36,304 nucleotides of DNA from contig JAFWUC010000054.1 in assembly GCA_017518705.1 (NCBI GenBank), forward strand, positions 1 through 36,304. Direction: 5' to 3'. This document shows, in pieces, positions 15,422-23,900 of this stretch (positions within the stretch are counted from its first letter, which is position 1; every line of letters begins with the position of its first letter). The translations under genes and the position numbers were made by a program. The DNA comes from Clostridia bacterium. Its GTDB lineage: Bacteria; Bacillota_A; Clostridia; Christensenellales; Aristaeellaceae. The notes under the pieces are model-generated. The model was not told where the DNA came from. It ran no database searches and was given only the letters and a program-made list of their open reading frames with translations.

Positions 15422-15901
15422 TCAGGTCTGCGTGCCGGGGCGTTTCCGCGCGGAGCGCGCCGCCATCAGGCGCAGTATCGCAAAAGCCGCCAGTATCCCG
15501 GTCAGGGCGCCGCAGCTGTCAAGCAGCGCGTCCTGCCACATGCCGCCCCGTCCCGTCACATGCGTTTGATGCACTTCGTCGGCAACGGCGCTCGCTATCG
15601 CGACCGGCAGCGCGCAAAAGGCATAACCGGGCCTTTGCGGCGGCGCAAGCGCGAAGCCCAGCGATAAGCCCAGGAACGCGAACAGGCAGAAATGCGCCGT
15701 TTTCCTGACGATATGCTCAGCCCTCAGCAGGTTGGCGGAGTTATCCTCCACCCCGAACAGGCGCATCAGAAAGCGCGTCACCGAGCCGCTCAGTTTCGCC
15801 GATTCCCCCGCGTTCTGGGACGAGAAAAACCACATTGCGGCCAGCAGGGCGGCGGCAATCACGAAACAGCATATCCTGAATATCTTATATCGTTTACTCA
15901 T
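15422..15901 (-). CDS. VanZ-like membrane protein
   Basis: A 159-residue protein with about four membrane segments (residues 8-26, 68-88, 90-108 and 128-148). The VanZ family signature is clear: RKTAHFCLFAFLGLSLG, then DEVHQTHVTGRGGMWQDALLDSCGALTG near the C-terminus. VanZ proteins give modest resistance to teicoplanin and related lipoglycopeptides in some hosts; most chromosomal homologues have no defined role. It precedes rplS in the same direction, but rplS has its own promoter. Confidence 0.88.
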   Translation of the reverse strand: MSKRYKIFRICCFVIAAALLAAMWFFSSQNAGESAKLSGSVTRFLMRLFGVEDNSANLLRAEHIVRKTAHFCLFAFLGLSLGFALAPPQRPGYAFCALPVAIASAVADEVHQTHVTGRGGMWQDALLDSCGALTGILAAFAILRLMAARSARKRPGTQT

Positions 15902-15925
15902 TATCTGAATCCGATCAAACAGGGA

Positions 15926-17356
15926 TCACTCGAATGTCAGGCTGACGTCGTACAGGGAAAACGGTTTGTCCGCCTTAAAGCGGAGAACGGCGCAGTCTTT
16001 GCCGCGAACGCAAACCTTAAACGTCTGCTCCCCGCTGCCCAGCGGGAGCGTTTCGCCGTCCACCGTCACATAACTGCCCGCAGCGTCGTCCGTCATTAGC
16101 TTTAGCTCGGCCGGACCTTCCGAACCGCCGGTAAACACTCTGACCTCCGCTTCCCCGCCTACGGCGAGCGGAGACACGGGCGTAAGGGTGTTTATGTGCT
16201 GGAACCATCTGTGGGGCGGCGCTCCGCCCGCGATATTGCCGATGCCCCGGTAGCTTGCGTAGTAAGTCCGTCTTTCGTGTTCCACGCGTGTATCGGACGT
16301 CGCCTCCGCGATGATCTCGTGGCGCTGACGGATATCCGGTTTTGACAGGTCACTGTCGAAGATATAGTTGAAAAACAGTATGCCGTCGCAGCCCTGCCCC
16401 ATCGCGTCGTCCGCGCGGGCGCGCATGACCTCAGGAAGGTTCCGCCGCGGCGCGGCCTTGCCCGCGTTTGAAGGACGGATCTCGTCCAATGAAGCGTATA
16501 CCGGTATGTTGTAGCGATGGCCCAGGCGGCAGCTGTACTCCCAGTCGTTGAGCTGTATATATCCGGCAGTCGACAAAAGGTCCACCAGGCCGCATCTTAA
16601 CCAATCCTCCACGTCCAGCCCCAGGAAGCGCGAATACGGCACATCGTCCGGAACGCGGACCGACAGCAGCTTGCCGCGGGAATGCACTTCGTCCGAGATG
16701 CGCCGGACCAGGCCGGTCATATACGATATCTCCTGCTCCGTGGCGTGTTCGCCGTTTGCAGGTGTGGGAAAGAACACCGGGTGCCTGAAAAAGTCGAGAT
16801 GCACGCCGTCGACATCATAGTTTTCAAGCACTTCCCTTACAAACCCGAAGGCCATCTCGCGCACCAGTGGCATCGCGTAGTTTACCGCGGTCTTTGCCCC
16901 GTAGCGCGGATAACGGTCCGGAGCTCCCAGCAGGCACTCCGGGTGCTCGTGCTTGAATTTATTCTGCTGAAACGAAAGGTCGGAATAATACTGGCCGGTC
17001 CCGTCATGGGTGTCGTTCATGCGCATGCCCCAGAACAGCTCGATACCAGACTCCCGGCAAAAGCGGGACACATACTCAAGGCAGTCGGTGCCTCTCTCAA
17101 GCATCTCACCCACGCGGTTGACCTCAAGGTAAGGCTCCTGACCCACGCGGACGCTGCCGATCTTAGTCCGGTGCGAGAAAAGGCTGAAGCCCGAGCTGAT
17201 CGTCGTATAAAACAGCGTCGTGGCGTGCGCAGACGGTAGATTAATTAACCTGGCTGCTATAAAATCTTCATATGAGCCGCTTTTGCAGCCGAAGACATCT
17301 CCCCCGTCGTTGTCGACGATGATGCGTTTTTTCAGCGTACGGACCACCTCCCTCAT
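15926..17356 (-). CDS. Glycoside-hydrolase-like TIM-barrel protein
   Basis: Up to 476 residues. The central part (about 90-340) has the alternating strands of a TIM barrel, with ELFWGMRMNDTHDG, YDVDGVHLDFFRHP, LLSVRVPDDVPYS and CDGILFFNYIFDSD, resembling the GH10-like/GHL10 group; the Asp residues in DGVHLDF are likely substrate or catalytic contacts. The last 100 residues form a beta-sandwich. No signal peptide is seen. A promoter (TTGCAA 17382-17387, TATCAT 17359-17364) would start the RNA near 17352, inside codon 2 of the ATG-started frame. The strong site GGGAGGTG lies after that ATG, so translation may begin at CTG 17335, giving a protein beginning KKRIIVDNDGGD. Substrate unknown. Confidence 0.65.
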   Translation of the reverse strand: MREVVRTLKKRIIVDNDGGDVFGCKSGSYEDFIAARLINLPSAHATTLFYTTISSGFSLFSHRTKIGSVRVGQEPYLEVNRVGEMLERGTDCLEYVSRFCRESGIELFWGMRMNDTHDGTGQYYSDLSFQQNKFKHEHPECLLGAPDRYPRYGAKTAVNYAMPLVREMAFGFVREVLENYDVDGVHLDFFRHPVFFPTPANGEHATEQEISYMTGLVRRISDEVHSRGKLLSVRVPDDVPYSRFLGLDVEDWLRCGLVDLLSTAGYIQLNDWEYSCRLGHRYNIPVYASLDEIRPSNAGKAAPRRNLPEVMRARADDAMGQGCDGILFFNYIFDSDLSKPDIRQRHEIIAEATSDTRVEHERRTYYASYRGIGNIAGGAPPHRWFQHINTLTPVSPLAVGGEAEVRVFTGGSEGPAELKLMTDDAAGSYVTVDGETLPLGSGEQTFKVCVRGKDCAVLRFKADKPFSLYDVSLTFE

Positions 17357-17358
17357 TT

Positions 17359-17387
17359 ATGATAACACCTTATCGGCATACTTGCAA
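17359..17387 (-). promoter_or_regulatory. Promoter of the glycosidase-like gene
   Basis: Reading leftward, TTGCAA (17382-17387), a 17-bp spacer, then TATCAT (17359-17364). The -10 ends only two bases before the annotated ATG, so the transcript should start at or inside the first codons. Confidence 0.5.
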
Positions 17388-17426
17388 CATCCAAAAAAGC
17401 GCCGCTTGGGGCAAAGGAGCATCGAT

Positions 17427-18533
17427 ATGAACAGAAGACAGGTATTTTCGGATATAATGGCCCACAAAACGCCGGGGAAAGTGCTGCTGGACCTGTGCGG
17501 CTGCCCGCTCGCCGAAATGACAGAAGAAGCGGAAAAGCCTCTGTTCGAGCTGCTGGGCTATTCCGGAAACAGGGACGAAAACCGCGAAAAGCTGTTCCGT
17601 TTTCTCGACATAGATACCCGCGGCGTCGGCCATATCCTGAGACCGCCCAAGTCGCAGAAGCATAAGCTCAGCGACACCGCTTACATCGACGAATGGGGCA
17701 TGGAGCGCCGGTACACAGGCCTGTACTGGGAGATCGTGTCGCACCCGCTGGAAGACGCGGACATAGGCGATCTTGAAAAATACCCCTGGCCCGATCCCGA
17801 ATCCGTGCCGCAGAGCGAGATAGACGAGATCGTCCGCAAGGCAAGGTTCCTGCACGAAAACACGGATTATGTCGTGTGTGCGTCGCATCCGGTGTACGGC
17901 ATATTCGAGCTCGGCTGCTGGATGCTGGGCTTTGAAGAGTTTCTGGTAAGGCTGCTTACCGACGAACCCTTCGTCAGGCGCTTTTTCGAGATCATAACCG
18001 AGTATCAGAAAAAAGTGATCGACAGGTACTATCCGCCCCTCGCGCCATATATCGATTTCACATCCAGCGGCGACGATTTCGCCACGCAGCAGGGTCTGTT
18101 CGTTTCGCCCAAAGTGTTCGAAAGCCTGATCGCCCCGTACTTTGCGGAGCGGATCTGCTATACGAAGAAATACATAACCTGCCCGTACCTGCACCACTCC
18201 TGCGGCAACGTCTCCTCGCTGATCCCGCAGCTAAAGCGCTGCGGCGTAGATATCCTCAATCCCATCCAGCCCGCCGGACCCGATATGGATCCCCGCCGGC
18301 TCAAGCAGGCATACGGCGCCGATATCGTATTCCACGGCGGTCTGGATACCCAGCGCGTGCTTCCGAAGGGCAGCAAGGAAGAGATAGACACAGCCGTCAC
18401 CGACCTGCTGGACACCATGCAGCCGGGCGGCGGGTATATCTTCGCCGCAGCCCATAACCTGCAGGGCGACGTGCCGCCCGAAAACATAATCGAAATGTTC
18501 CGCGCCGCCAGGGCATGGAAAATGCAAGCATGA
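17427..18533 (+). CDS. Uroporphyrinogen-decarboxylase-family protein
   Basis: A 368-residue cytosolic protein. ATG 17427 follows AAAGGAG at 7 nt. The fold is that of URO-D and corrinoid-methyltransferase-type proteins: an N-terminal MNRRQVFSDIMAHKTPGKV segment, SSGDDFATQQGLFVSPKVFESLIAPYF in the middle, YLHHSCGNVSSLIPQLKRCGVDILNPIQP and a FHGGLDTQ loop near the end. The HxCGN sequence is a zinc site in the methyltransferase branch (MtaA/MtbA-like) rather than in haem synthesis. No haem genes are nearby, and it diverges from a glycosidase-like gene, so a role in methyl-group or sugar-methyl metabolism is more likely than haem synthesis. The substrate is unknown. Confidence 0.8.
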   Translation: MNRRQVFSDIMAHKTPGKVLLDLCGCPLAEMTEEAEKPLFELLGYSGNRDENREKLFRFLDIDTRGVGHILRPPKSQKHKLSDTAYIDEWGMERRYTGLYWEIVSHPLEDADIGDLEKYPWPDPESVPQSEIDEIVRKARFLHENTDYVVCASHPVYGIFELGCWMLGFEEFLVRLLTDEPFVRRFFEIITEYQKKVIDRYYPPLAPYIDFTSSGDDFATQQGLFVSPKVFESLIAPYFAERICYTKKYITCPYLHHSCGNVSSLIPQLKRCGVDILNPIQPAGPDMDPRRLKQAYGADIVFHGGLDTQRVLPKGSKEEIDTAVTDLLDTMQPGGGYIFAAAHNLQGDVPPENIIEMFRAARAWKMQA

Positions 18534-18539
18534 CAAAAC

Positions 18540-18583
18540 ACCGCATCGGCCGAGGTCTCCCAAAGCCGATGCGGTATTTATTT
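18540..18583 (+). terminator. Terminator after the URO-D-family gene
   Basis: ACCGCATCGGC (18540-18550) pairs perfectly with GCCGATGCGGT (18565-18575), followed by ATTTATTT. Confidence 0.85.
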
Positions 18584-18676
18584 AAGCTCTCCGGCAGCAT
18601 CTGAACGGCTTAGCTAGTATCCCGTCCGCAGTTTATAGCATATACCGGGCGCCGGGACTTGCCTTTGGAACGGCAG

Positions 18677-19876
18677 TCACAGGACCACCCTCTTTGCGAT
18701 CTCCCGCATGAAGGTCTCGCTGTCCACACCCGAAACCGGGTTTTCGCAAAGCGCGGCCATGTCTCCGGTCATAACGCCGTCCCCTATCGTCCGAAGCGCG
18801 GCGCGCTCCAGCGAATCGGCAAAGTTTACGAGTTCGTCCGTCCCGTCCAGTTCGCCTCTCTTGCGCAGTGCGCCGGTCCACGCCCACAGCGTAGCTATAG
18901 GGTTGGTGGACGTTTTTTCGCCCTTAAGATACCTGTAGTAATGGCGGGTGACCGTGCCGTGCGCGGCCTCATACTCAAAGCAGCCGTCGGGGCTCACCAG
19001 CACGCTGCTCATGAGCGCCAGCGAGCCGAATGCCGCCGAGATCATGTCGCTCAGCACGTCCCCGTCGTAGTTTTTCATTGCCCACACGAAACCGCCTTTA
19101 GAGCGCACTGCCCGGGCTACGGCGTCGTCTATGAGCGTGTAGAAGTACGTGATGCCCGCTTCCTCGAAACGGCTTTTGCAATCCGAAGCGAAAATGCTTT
19201 CAAATACCCGCTTGAATTCCTCATCATACGTTTTGGATATGGTGTCCTTGGCCGAAAACCAGAGATCCTGCTTTACCGACAAGGCATATTCAAAGCATGC
19301 CCTGGCGAAGGACTCAATCGAATCCGTGCGGTTATGCATGCCCTGTACGATGCCGGGCGATTCGAAGTCGAATATCGTCTCGCGCTTCTCCGATCCGTCC
19401 TTTCCCGTGAACACCAGTTCTGCCTTGCCCGCGCCCTCTATGCGCATTTCCGCCGCCTTGTATACGTCCCCGTAAGCATGGCGCGCCACCGTTATGGGCG
19501 ATTCCCAGCGCGGTATCACGGGTTTTATGCCAGGGGCGAGTATGGGCGTGCGGAACACTGTGCCGTCAAGGTATGCCCTCAGCGTACCATTGGGGCTTTT
19601 GTACATGCGCTTTAGGTTATACTCGGTCATGCGCCCGGTGTTCGGCGTGATGGTGGCGCACTTCACCCCCACTTTCAGCCGCCTTATCGCCTTGGCGGCT
19701 TCAAGCGTGATCGCGTCATCCGTCTCGTCACGGTGCGGCAGGCTCAGGTCGTAGTATTCCGTGTTCAGATCCACGAACGGGAGTATCAGTATCTCTTTTA
19801 TCTGTTTCCAGAGTATGCGCGTCATTTCGTCGCCGTCGAGTTCGGCGATGGGATTGGGCATCTTTATCTTAGCCAT
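18677..19876 (-). CDS. icd: NADP-type isocitrate dehydrogenase
   Basis: A 399-residue enzyme that oxidises isocitrate to 2-oxoglutarate. It belongs to the eukaryote-like homodimeric subfamily of about 400 residues rather than the E. coli type. Signatures are MPNPIAELDGDEMTRI at the start, the substrate loop KSPNGTLR, KNYDGDVLSD with metal-binding Asp residues, and EAAHGTVTRHYY plus the following basic segment typical of NADP preference. The usual RNILGGTVFREPI is AYLDGTVFRTPI here, a modest divergence. It overlaps the upstream hydratase/aconitase gene by 8 nt and is cotranscribed with it. Confidence 0.95.
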   Translation of the reverse strand: MAKIKMPNPIAELDGDEMTRILWKQIKEILILPFVDLNTEYYDLSLPHRDETDDAITLEAAKAIRRLKVGVKCATITPNTGRMTEYNLKRMYKSPNGTLRAYLDGTVFRTPILAPGIKPVIPRWESPITVARHAYGDVYKAAEMRIEGAGKAELVFTGKDGSEKRETIFDFESPGIVQGMHNRTDSIESFARACFEYALSVKQDLWFSAKDTISKTYDEEFKRVFESIFASDCKSRFEEAGITYFYTLIDDAVARAVRSKGGFVWAMKNYDGDVLSDMISAAFGSLALMSSVLVSPDGCFEYEAAHGTVTRHYYRYLKGEKTSTNPIATLWAWTGALRKRGELDGTDELVNFADSLERAALRTIGDGVMTGDMAALCENPVSGVDSETFMREIAKRVVL

Positions 19877-21947
19877 TCGTCTTATTCCCCTTCCGGTAAT
19901 GGTTTATCAGGCAGCCGTCAATAAGTATCTCAAGCTCGTCATCGGTAAGCCCCGGAAGCGCAAGCTCTATCGACTTTTCGCCGCCGTTGACTTTCGCCGT
20001 AAATGCGCGCATGCCGCTCATCAGCCCCGCCTTGATGCCGGGCACGGATACCTCGTCTCCCACTTTCAGCGTGACGGCGGAAGGACTGACGAACGGGAAG
20101 ATGCCCCAGTTTATGAGATTTGACCGGTAGCGCTTCGTGGCGTAGCTTTCCGCTATGTTCGCCGCGCCGCCCAGCACCCTCTGGCAGGAAGCGGCCTGCT
20201 CGCGGGCGGAACCGTCCCCGGGACATACCGCGCACACGCAGCTGAAGCCGCCCGCGTCTCGCGCCTGTTTCGAGCGCGCCGCGTACCCGGGATCCCGGCG
20301 GGAGAGCGCGAACTCCGCGAGCCTTGCGGGATTCGAGCGGTAACTGGAAGTCTCGCCGGACGGTATAAGCTCGTCCGTGGTTGTGACCGGGTCCGTAAGC
20401 ACGGACGCCACGGTGAAACTCAGGTCCTCTCCCAGAGGCGGAAATTCCGGCCAGTCGGCTATGTTCGGGCCGAAGCACAGCGCCGCCTCGGGCTGCGCCC
20501 GTTTCGTATAGTCCTCGACCCTGCGCTCGTACGGAGCGGGATCGAACTCGTACGGCGCGTCCTTCACGTCTTCATACTCGATCATGTCCGCGCCGATGAC
20601 ACGGCCCGCCGCCGCGCTGGCGGCAATGGACCTGGCGTCCATGAGCGCCACGAAAGCCTGCTGCCCTTCGTCGGGCTTGGCGCCCTCCCGGTAGGGGAAG
20701 TTGCGGGTGGTATGCCTTAACGACAGGCCTCCGTTCCTGGGCGTATCCCCCGCGCCGAAGCACGGCCCGCAGAAGCAGGGCTTGATCACGGCGCCGCTGG
20801 AGAGCAGCTCCGCGGTGGCTCCCGAGCGCAGCAGCGCCAGTTCCTGGGGCACGCTTGCCGGGTAGACGTTCATATCCCCGGCGCTGTGCCCGCGCAGGAT
20901 GGCGGCGGCGTTCAGCAGGTTCTCATACATGCCGCCCGCGCAGCCCGCGATCACGAACTGGTCCGTTTTGAGCCCGCTTTCCGTCCAGCGCGACACGAGT
21001 TCGCCGTCCAGCCCCGCCGCCTTTTCCGCTTCCCGCAATACGTCGAGCGGAGTCTCGTTGAGCTGGCGGATGGCAACCGCGTTGCTCGGGTGGAACGGCA
21101 GCGCGATCATGGGCACGATCTTGTCCAATTCGACCAGGAGCGCGGCATCATAGCACGCCCCGTCGTCCGGAGCCATGACCGAGAACCTGTCCTCCCGCCC
21201 GTGGGTCCTGTACCAGCCGCGGGTCTTTTCGTCTGTGATCCAGATGGAAGACAGGCATGCGGTCTCGGTGGTCATAACGTCTATGCCGATACGGAAATCC
21301 ATGCTCAGCGCCGCTACGCCGGGCCCCGCGAACTCGAGGATCCTGTTTTTGAACAGGCCTTCCTTGTACACCCGCGCGCACAGCGCGAGCGCCACGTCGT
21401 GGGGACCGACCCCGTGGCGCGGCTCGCCCGTCAGATAGACCAGCACCGTGCCGGGCGCAGAAGAGATATCGTAGGTGTTGCCGAGCAGCTGCTTCACCAG
21501 TTCCGGCCCGCCTTCCCCCACGCCCATGGTGCCCAGTGCGCCGTAGCGCGTGTGGCTGTCCGAACCCAGTATCATGCCGCCGCAGGATGCCATCTGCTCC
21601 CGGGTGTACTGGTGTATCACCGCCATGTTGCGCGGCACGTATATGCCCCCGTACTTGCGGGCGGCGGACAGCCCGAAGGCATGGTCGTCCTCGTTTATGG
21701 TGCCGCCCACCGCGCACAGGCTGTTGTGGCAGTTGGTAAAAGCGTAAGGCACGGGAAACGCGCGCATCCCGCTGGCACGTGCCGTCTGGACTATGCCCAC
21801 GTATGTGATATCGTGGGAAATGAGCGCGTCAAAGCGTATATGCGAGCCCCCGTGCGCGTCCAGCACGCAGCGGGACATGGTGCCTTTCCCGGGTTCGCCT
21901 TTCCCAGCGGTCACCCTGCCGTCCTTAAGCAAAACCGGGCCGTTCAT
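19869..21947 (-). CDS. Aconitase-family hydratase (YbhJ-type), probable aconitate hydratase
   Basis: About 692 residues. The aconitase fold is clear: SDSHTRYGALGTMGVGEGGPELVKQLLG, the swivel domain with SYATKRYRSNLINWGIFPF, and Fe-S cluster candidates C in AGCAGGMYENLL and two Cys in KPCFCGPCFGAGDTPRNGG. It belongs to the branch of E. coli YbhJ, whose activity is not proven, but the operon with icd and the divergent citrate synthase make citrate-to-isocitrate conversion the natural role. I place the start at ATG 21947, downstream of a sigma-A promoter whose RNA would start near 22001; the ATG at 22028 lies upstream of the -10. No strong ribosome site precedes 21947, so the start is uncertain. 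Confidence 0.85.
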   Translation of the reverse strand: MNGPVLLKDGRVTAGKGEPGKGTMSRCVLDAHGGSHIRFDALISHDITYVGIVQTARASGMRAFPVPYAFTNCHNSLCAVGGTINEDDHAFGLSAARKYGGIYVPRNMAVIHQYTREQMASCGGMILGSDSHTRYGALGTMGVGEGGPELVKQLLGNTYDISSAPGTVLVYLTGEPRHGVGPHDVALALCARVYKEGLFKNRILEFAGPGVAALSMDFRIGIDVMTTETACLSSIWITDEKTRGWYRTHGREDRFSVMAPDDGACYDAALLVELDKIVPMIALPFHPSNAVAIRQLNETPLDVLREAEKAAGLDGELVSRWTESGLKTDQFVIAGCAGGMYENLLNAAAILRGHSAGDMNVYPASVPQELALLRSGATAELLSSGAVIKPCFCGPCFGAGDTPRNGGLSLRHTTRNFPYREGAKPDEGQQAFVALMDARSIAASAAAGRVIGADMIEYEDVKDAPYEFDPAPYERRVEDYTKRAQPEAALCFGPNIADWPEFPPLGEDLSFTVASVLTDPVTTTDELIPSGETSSYRSNPARLAEFALSRRDPGYAARSKQARDAGGFSCVCAVCPGDGSAREQAASCQRVLGGAANIAESYATKRYRSNLINWGIFPFVSPSAVTLKVGDEVSVPGIKAGLMSGMRAFTAKVNGGEKSIELALPGLTDDELEILIDGCLINHYRKGNKTNG

Positions 21948-21971
21948 CCAGATCGTTCGTCGTCCCCTTTC

Positions 21972-21986
21972 CTGTCTCAGAGACAG
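21972..21986. promoter_or_regulatory. Palindrome in the leader of the hydratase-icd operon
   Basis: CTGTCTC, A, GAGACAG is a perfect 7-bp inverted repeat lying about 15-29 nt downstream of the predicted transcript start and about 25 nt before the start codon. It could be an operator or a small hairpin in the leader. Confidence 0.4.
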
Positions 21987-22007
21987 CTTGAGCCGTATAA
22001 TGCCGTC

Positions 22008-22036
22008 ATTATAAAGCACCCGGCGCAAAAATGCAA
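22008..22036 (-). promoter_or_regulatory. Promoter of the hydratase-icd operon
   Basis: Reading leftward: TTGCAT (22031-22036), 17-bp spacer, TATAAT (22008-22013). Identical hexamers and spacer length occur in the divergent citrate synthase promoter. Confidence 0.75.
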
Positions 22037-22117
22037 GAAGAAAATATATAAATATGCAGATTTGGGCAGTGTAAGGTATAAATTCTGTGTGAATATAAAT
22101 TTTTTGCCGTTATGCTC

Positions 22118-22146
22118 TTGCATTTATTCGCAGATTCGGATATAAT
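22118..22146 (+). promoter_or_regulatory. Promoter of the citrate synthase gene
   Basis: TTGCAT (22118-22123), 17-bp spacer, TATAAT (22141-22146), placing the RNA start near 22153 and leaving a leader of about 27 nt. The bases around the -35 (CTTGCATTT) also match the divergent promoter. Confidence 0.75.
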
Positions 22147-22179
22147 CCATTATCAGCATCTGTTTTTGGGGGTACGCTC

Positions 22180-23550
22180 ATGCAGTATATGCCAAAAAAT
22201 GAAGTGATCGACGGATACGTAAAGCGCCTGTCCGAGAACATCCGTTCCCGCTACGAGATAGAGCCCAAGCAGTTCCGTTCATATAACGTCAAGCGCGGTC
22301 TGAGGAACTCCGACGGCACGGGCGTGCTCGCCGGCGTCACCAACATAGGCAGCGTCCAGGGCTACATGATGCTCGACGGCGATCCCATCCCCATGCCCGG
22401 CCGCCTGTACTACCGCGGGTTCGACATAAACGACCTGATCCGCGGGCAGGCGAAGCGCGGCGTGTTCGGGTTTGAGGAAGTCTGCTATCTGCTGCTGCTC
22501 GGCAAGCTCCCCAACAGGGAGGAACTTGCCGCTTTCAACAGCGTCATCGCCGCGGCGCGCCACCTGCCCGACGGCTACAACGAGACGGTGCTGTTCAAAG
22601 CCCCCAACCGGAGCATCATGAACAAGCTCGCCTCCGGCGTGCTCAGCCTGTATTCCTACGACGAGGCGCCCGACGACACCTCTCCCGAAAACGTGTTAAG
22701 GCAGTCCATAGAGCTGATCGCCCGCCTTCCCATCATAGTATCTAACGCGTACAACGTGAAAAATCACTACTTCAACAACGACTCTCTGTACCTGCACGTG
22801 CCCAAGGACGAGCTTTCCATAGCTGAAAACATTCTCATGATGCTGCGCAGCGACAAAAGCTATACTCCCGAAGAAGCGCACCTGCTGGACATCATGCTGA
22901 CCCTCCAGGCGGAGCACGGCGGCGGCAACAACTCCGCGTTCACCTGCCGCGTGCTGACTTCCACCGGAACGGACACTTACGGCGCTATCTGCGGGGCGAT
23001 CAACTCGCTCAAGGGCCCCCTGCACGGCGGCGCGAACACGAAAGTCATGCAGATGTTCGAGGACATCAAAGCCCACATCCCGGACAACTGCTCCGACAAA
23101 CAGCTGGCTGAGTATCTGCAGCTCATCATCGACGGCAAGGCCGGCGACGGCACGGGAAAGATATACGGGCTCGGCCACGCGGTCTACACCACCAGCGACC
23201 CGCGCGCGCTGCTGGTCAAGGAATACTCCAGGGATATGGCCGAAAAGACCGGCACCCTGCAGGACTTTGAGCTTATGGAGCGCATCGAGCGCATAGGCCT
23301 GGAACTCCTCGCGCAGAAACTTCCCGGCCACAAGGTGATGTGCGCGAACATAGACATGTATTCCGGCCTGGTGTATTCCATGCTGGGCATCCCCCAGGAC
23401 ATGTTCACTCCCCTGTTCGCCATCGCCCGCGTGTCGGGCTGGTGCGCGCACCGTCTGGAAGAACTGATCTCCGGCGGCCGCCTGATACGTCCCGGCTACA
23501 AGGCGGTCATGCAGATGTCCGACTACGTGCCGATAGAAGAACGTGCCTGA
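22180..23550 (+). CDS. gltA: Citrate synthase
   Basis: A 456-residue enzyme condensing acetyl-CoA and oxaloacetate. The catalytic residues are recognisable: H282 in GPLHGGAN, H333 in YGLGHAVY and D392 in ANIDMYSG; H246 in EHGGGNNSAF and the substrate-binding FAIARVSGWCAH arginine are also present. The protein is longer than typical 370-430-residue synthases because of an N-terminal extension of about 50 residues and an insertion near 190-215; this long form is common in Clostridia. The start is ATG 22180 behind GGGGG. It diverges from the hydratase-icd operon, giving the oxidative branch to 2-oxoglutarate, probably for glutamate synthesis in an anaerobe. Confidence 0.95.
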   Translation: MQYMPKNEVIDGYVKRLSENIRSRYEIEPKQFRSYNVKRGLRNSDGTGVLAGVTNIGSVQGYMMLDGDPIPMPGRLYYRGFDINDLIRGQAKRGVFGFEEVCYLLLLGKLPNREELAAFNSVIAAARHLPDGYNETVLFKAPNRSIMNKLASGVLSLYSYDEAPDDTSPENVLRQSIELIARLPIIVSNAYNVKNHYFNNDSLYLHVPKDELSIAENILMMLRSDKSYTPEEAHLLDIMLTLQAEHGGGNNSAFTCRVLTSTGTDTYGAICGAINSLKGPLHGGANTKVMQMFEDIKAHIPDNCSDKQLAEYLQLIIDGKAGDGTGKIYGLGHAVYTTSDPRALLVKEYSRDMAEKTGTLQDFELMERIERIGLELLAQKLPGHKVMCANIDMYSGLVYSMLGIPQDMFTPLFAIARVSGWCAHRLEELISGGRLIRPGYKAVMQMSDYVPIEERA

Positions 23551-23644
23551 TATCCCGGGCGGAAACGGATCGCGGCAGCCTCCGGTACGTCGGTTTTGGC
23601 CGGGCAGCCGAATGTTAATATAACGAGTATTTTTCAAAAATGAG

Positions 23645-23673
23645 TTGACAACACCGGTAATAGCGGGTATAGT
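23645..23673 (+). promoter_or_regulatory. Promoter of the lysine riboswitch transcript
   Basis: TTGACA (23645-23650), 17-bp spacer, TATAGT (23668-23673). The RNA should start near 23680, about 23 nt before the aptamer. Confidence 0.75.
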
Positions 23674-23702
23674 ATCCGCATCATTCGGGTAAAAACCGGA
23701 TG

Positions 23703-23870
23703 GAATAGAGGAGCGATCGACAACAGTAGCACGCACGAGTTTTGCCGAAACCGTGACTGCGCGCGAAAGGGGAGATCGCCGAAATGCGGAAGATACGGCA
23801 GGTCGTCCACATTGGGCAAGGGGATAACATCCGCTTGACTGTCATGGCTTTATGCCATGGAGCGCTATTC
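23703..23870 (+). ncRNA. Lysine riboswitch (L box) aptamer
   Basis: The closing helix is GAATAG (23703-23708) with CTATTC (23865-23870). Inside are the conserved L-box blocks in order: AGAGGAGCGATC, ACAGTAGCACG, GCGCGAAAGGGGAG, GATCGCCGAAAT, and TTGACTGTCATGGCTTTATGCCATGGAG, which correspond to the five-helix junction sequences of the B. subtilis lysC leader. P2 is formed by GCGATC and GATCGC; the last arm ends in a CATGGC/GCCATG hairpin. It binds free lysine. The region 23551-23967 holds no protein gene: it is this leader, its promoter and its terminator. High lysine should favour the terminator downstream and shut off the transporter. Confidence 0.93.
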
Positions 23871-23900
23871 AACAAAAGCTGTATCGTATTTGTATATATC

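Noticed and set aside
20886..22145. A 419-residue + strand frame opposite the hydratase gene
   Set aside because: Arg/His/Ala-rich antisense of a well-supported enzyme; it also runs through the promoter of the operon.
22696..23736. A 346-residue - strand frame opposite citrate synthase
   Set aside because: Antisense of a gene with all catalytic residues; it also crosses the lysine riboswitch promoter.
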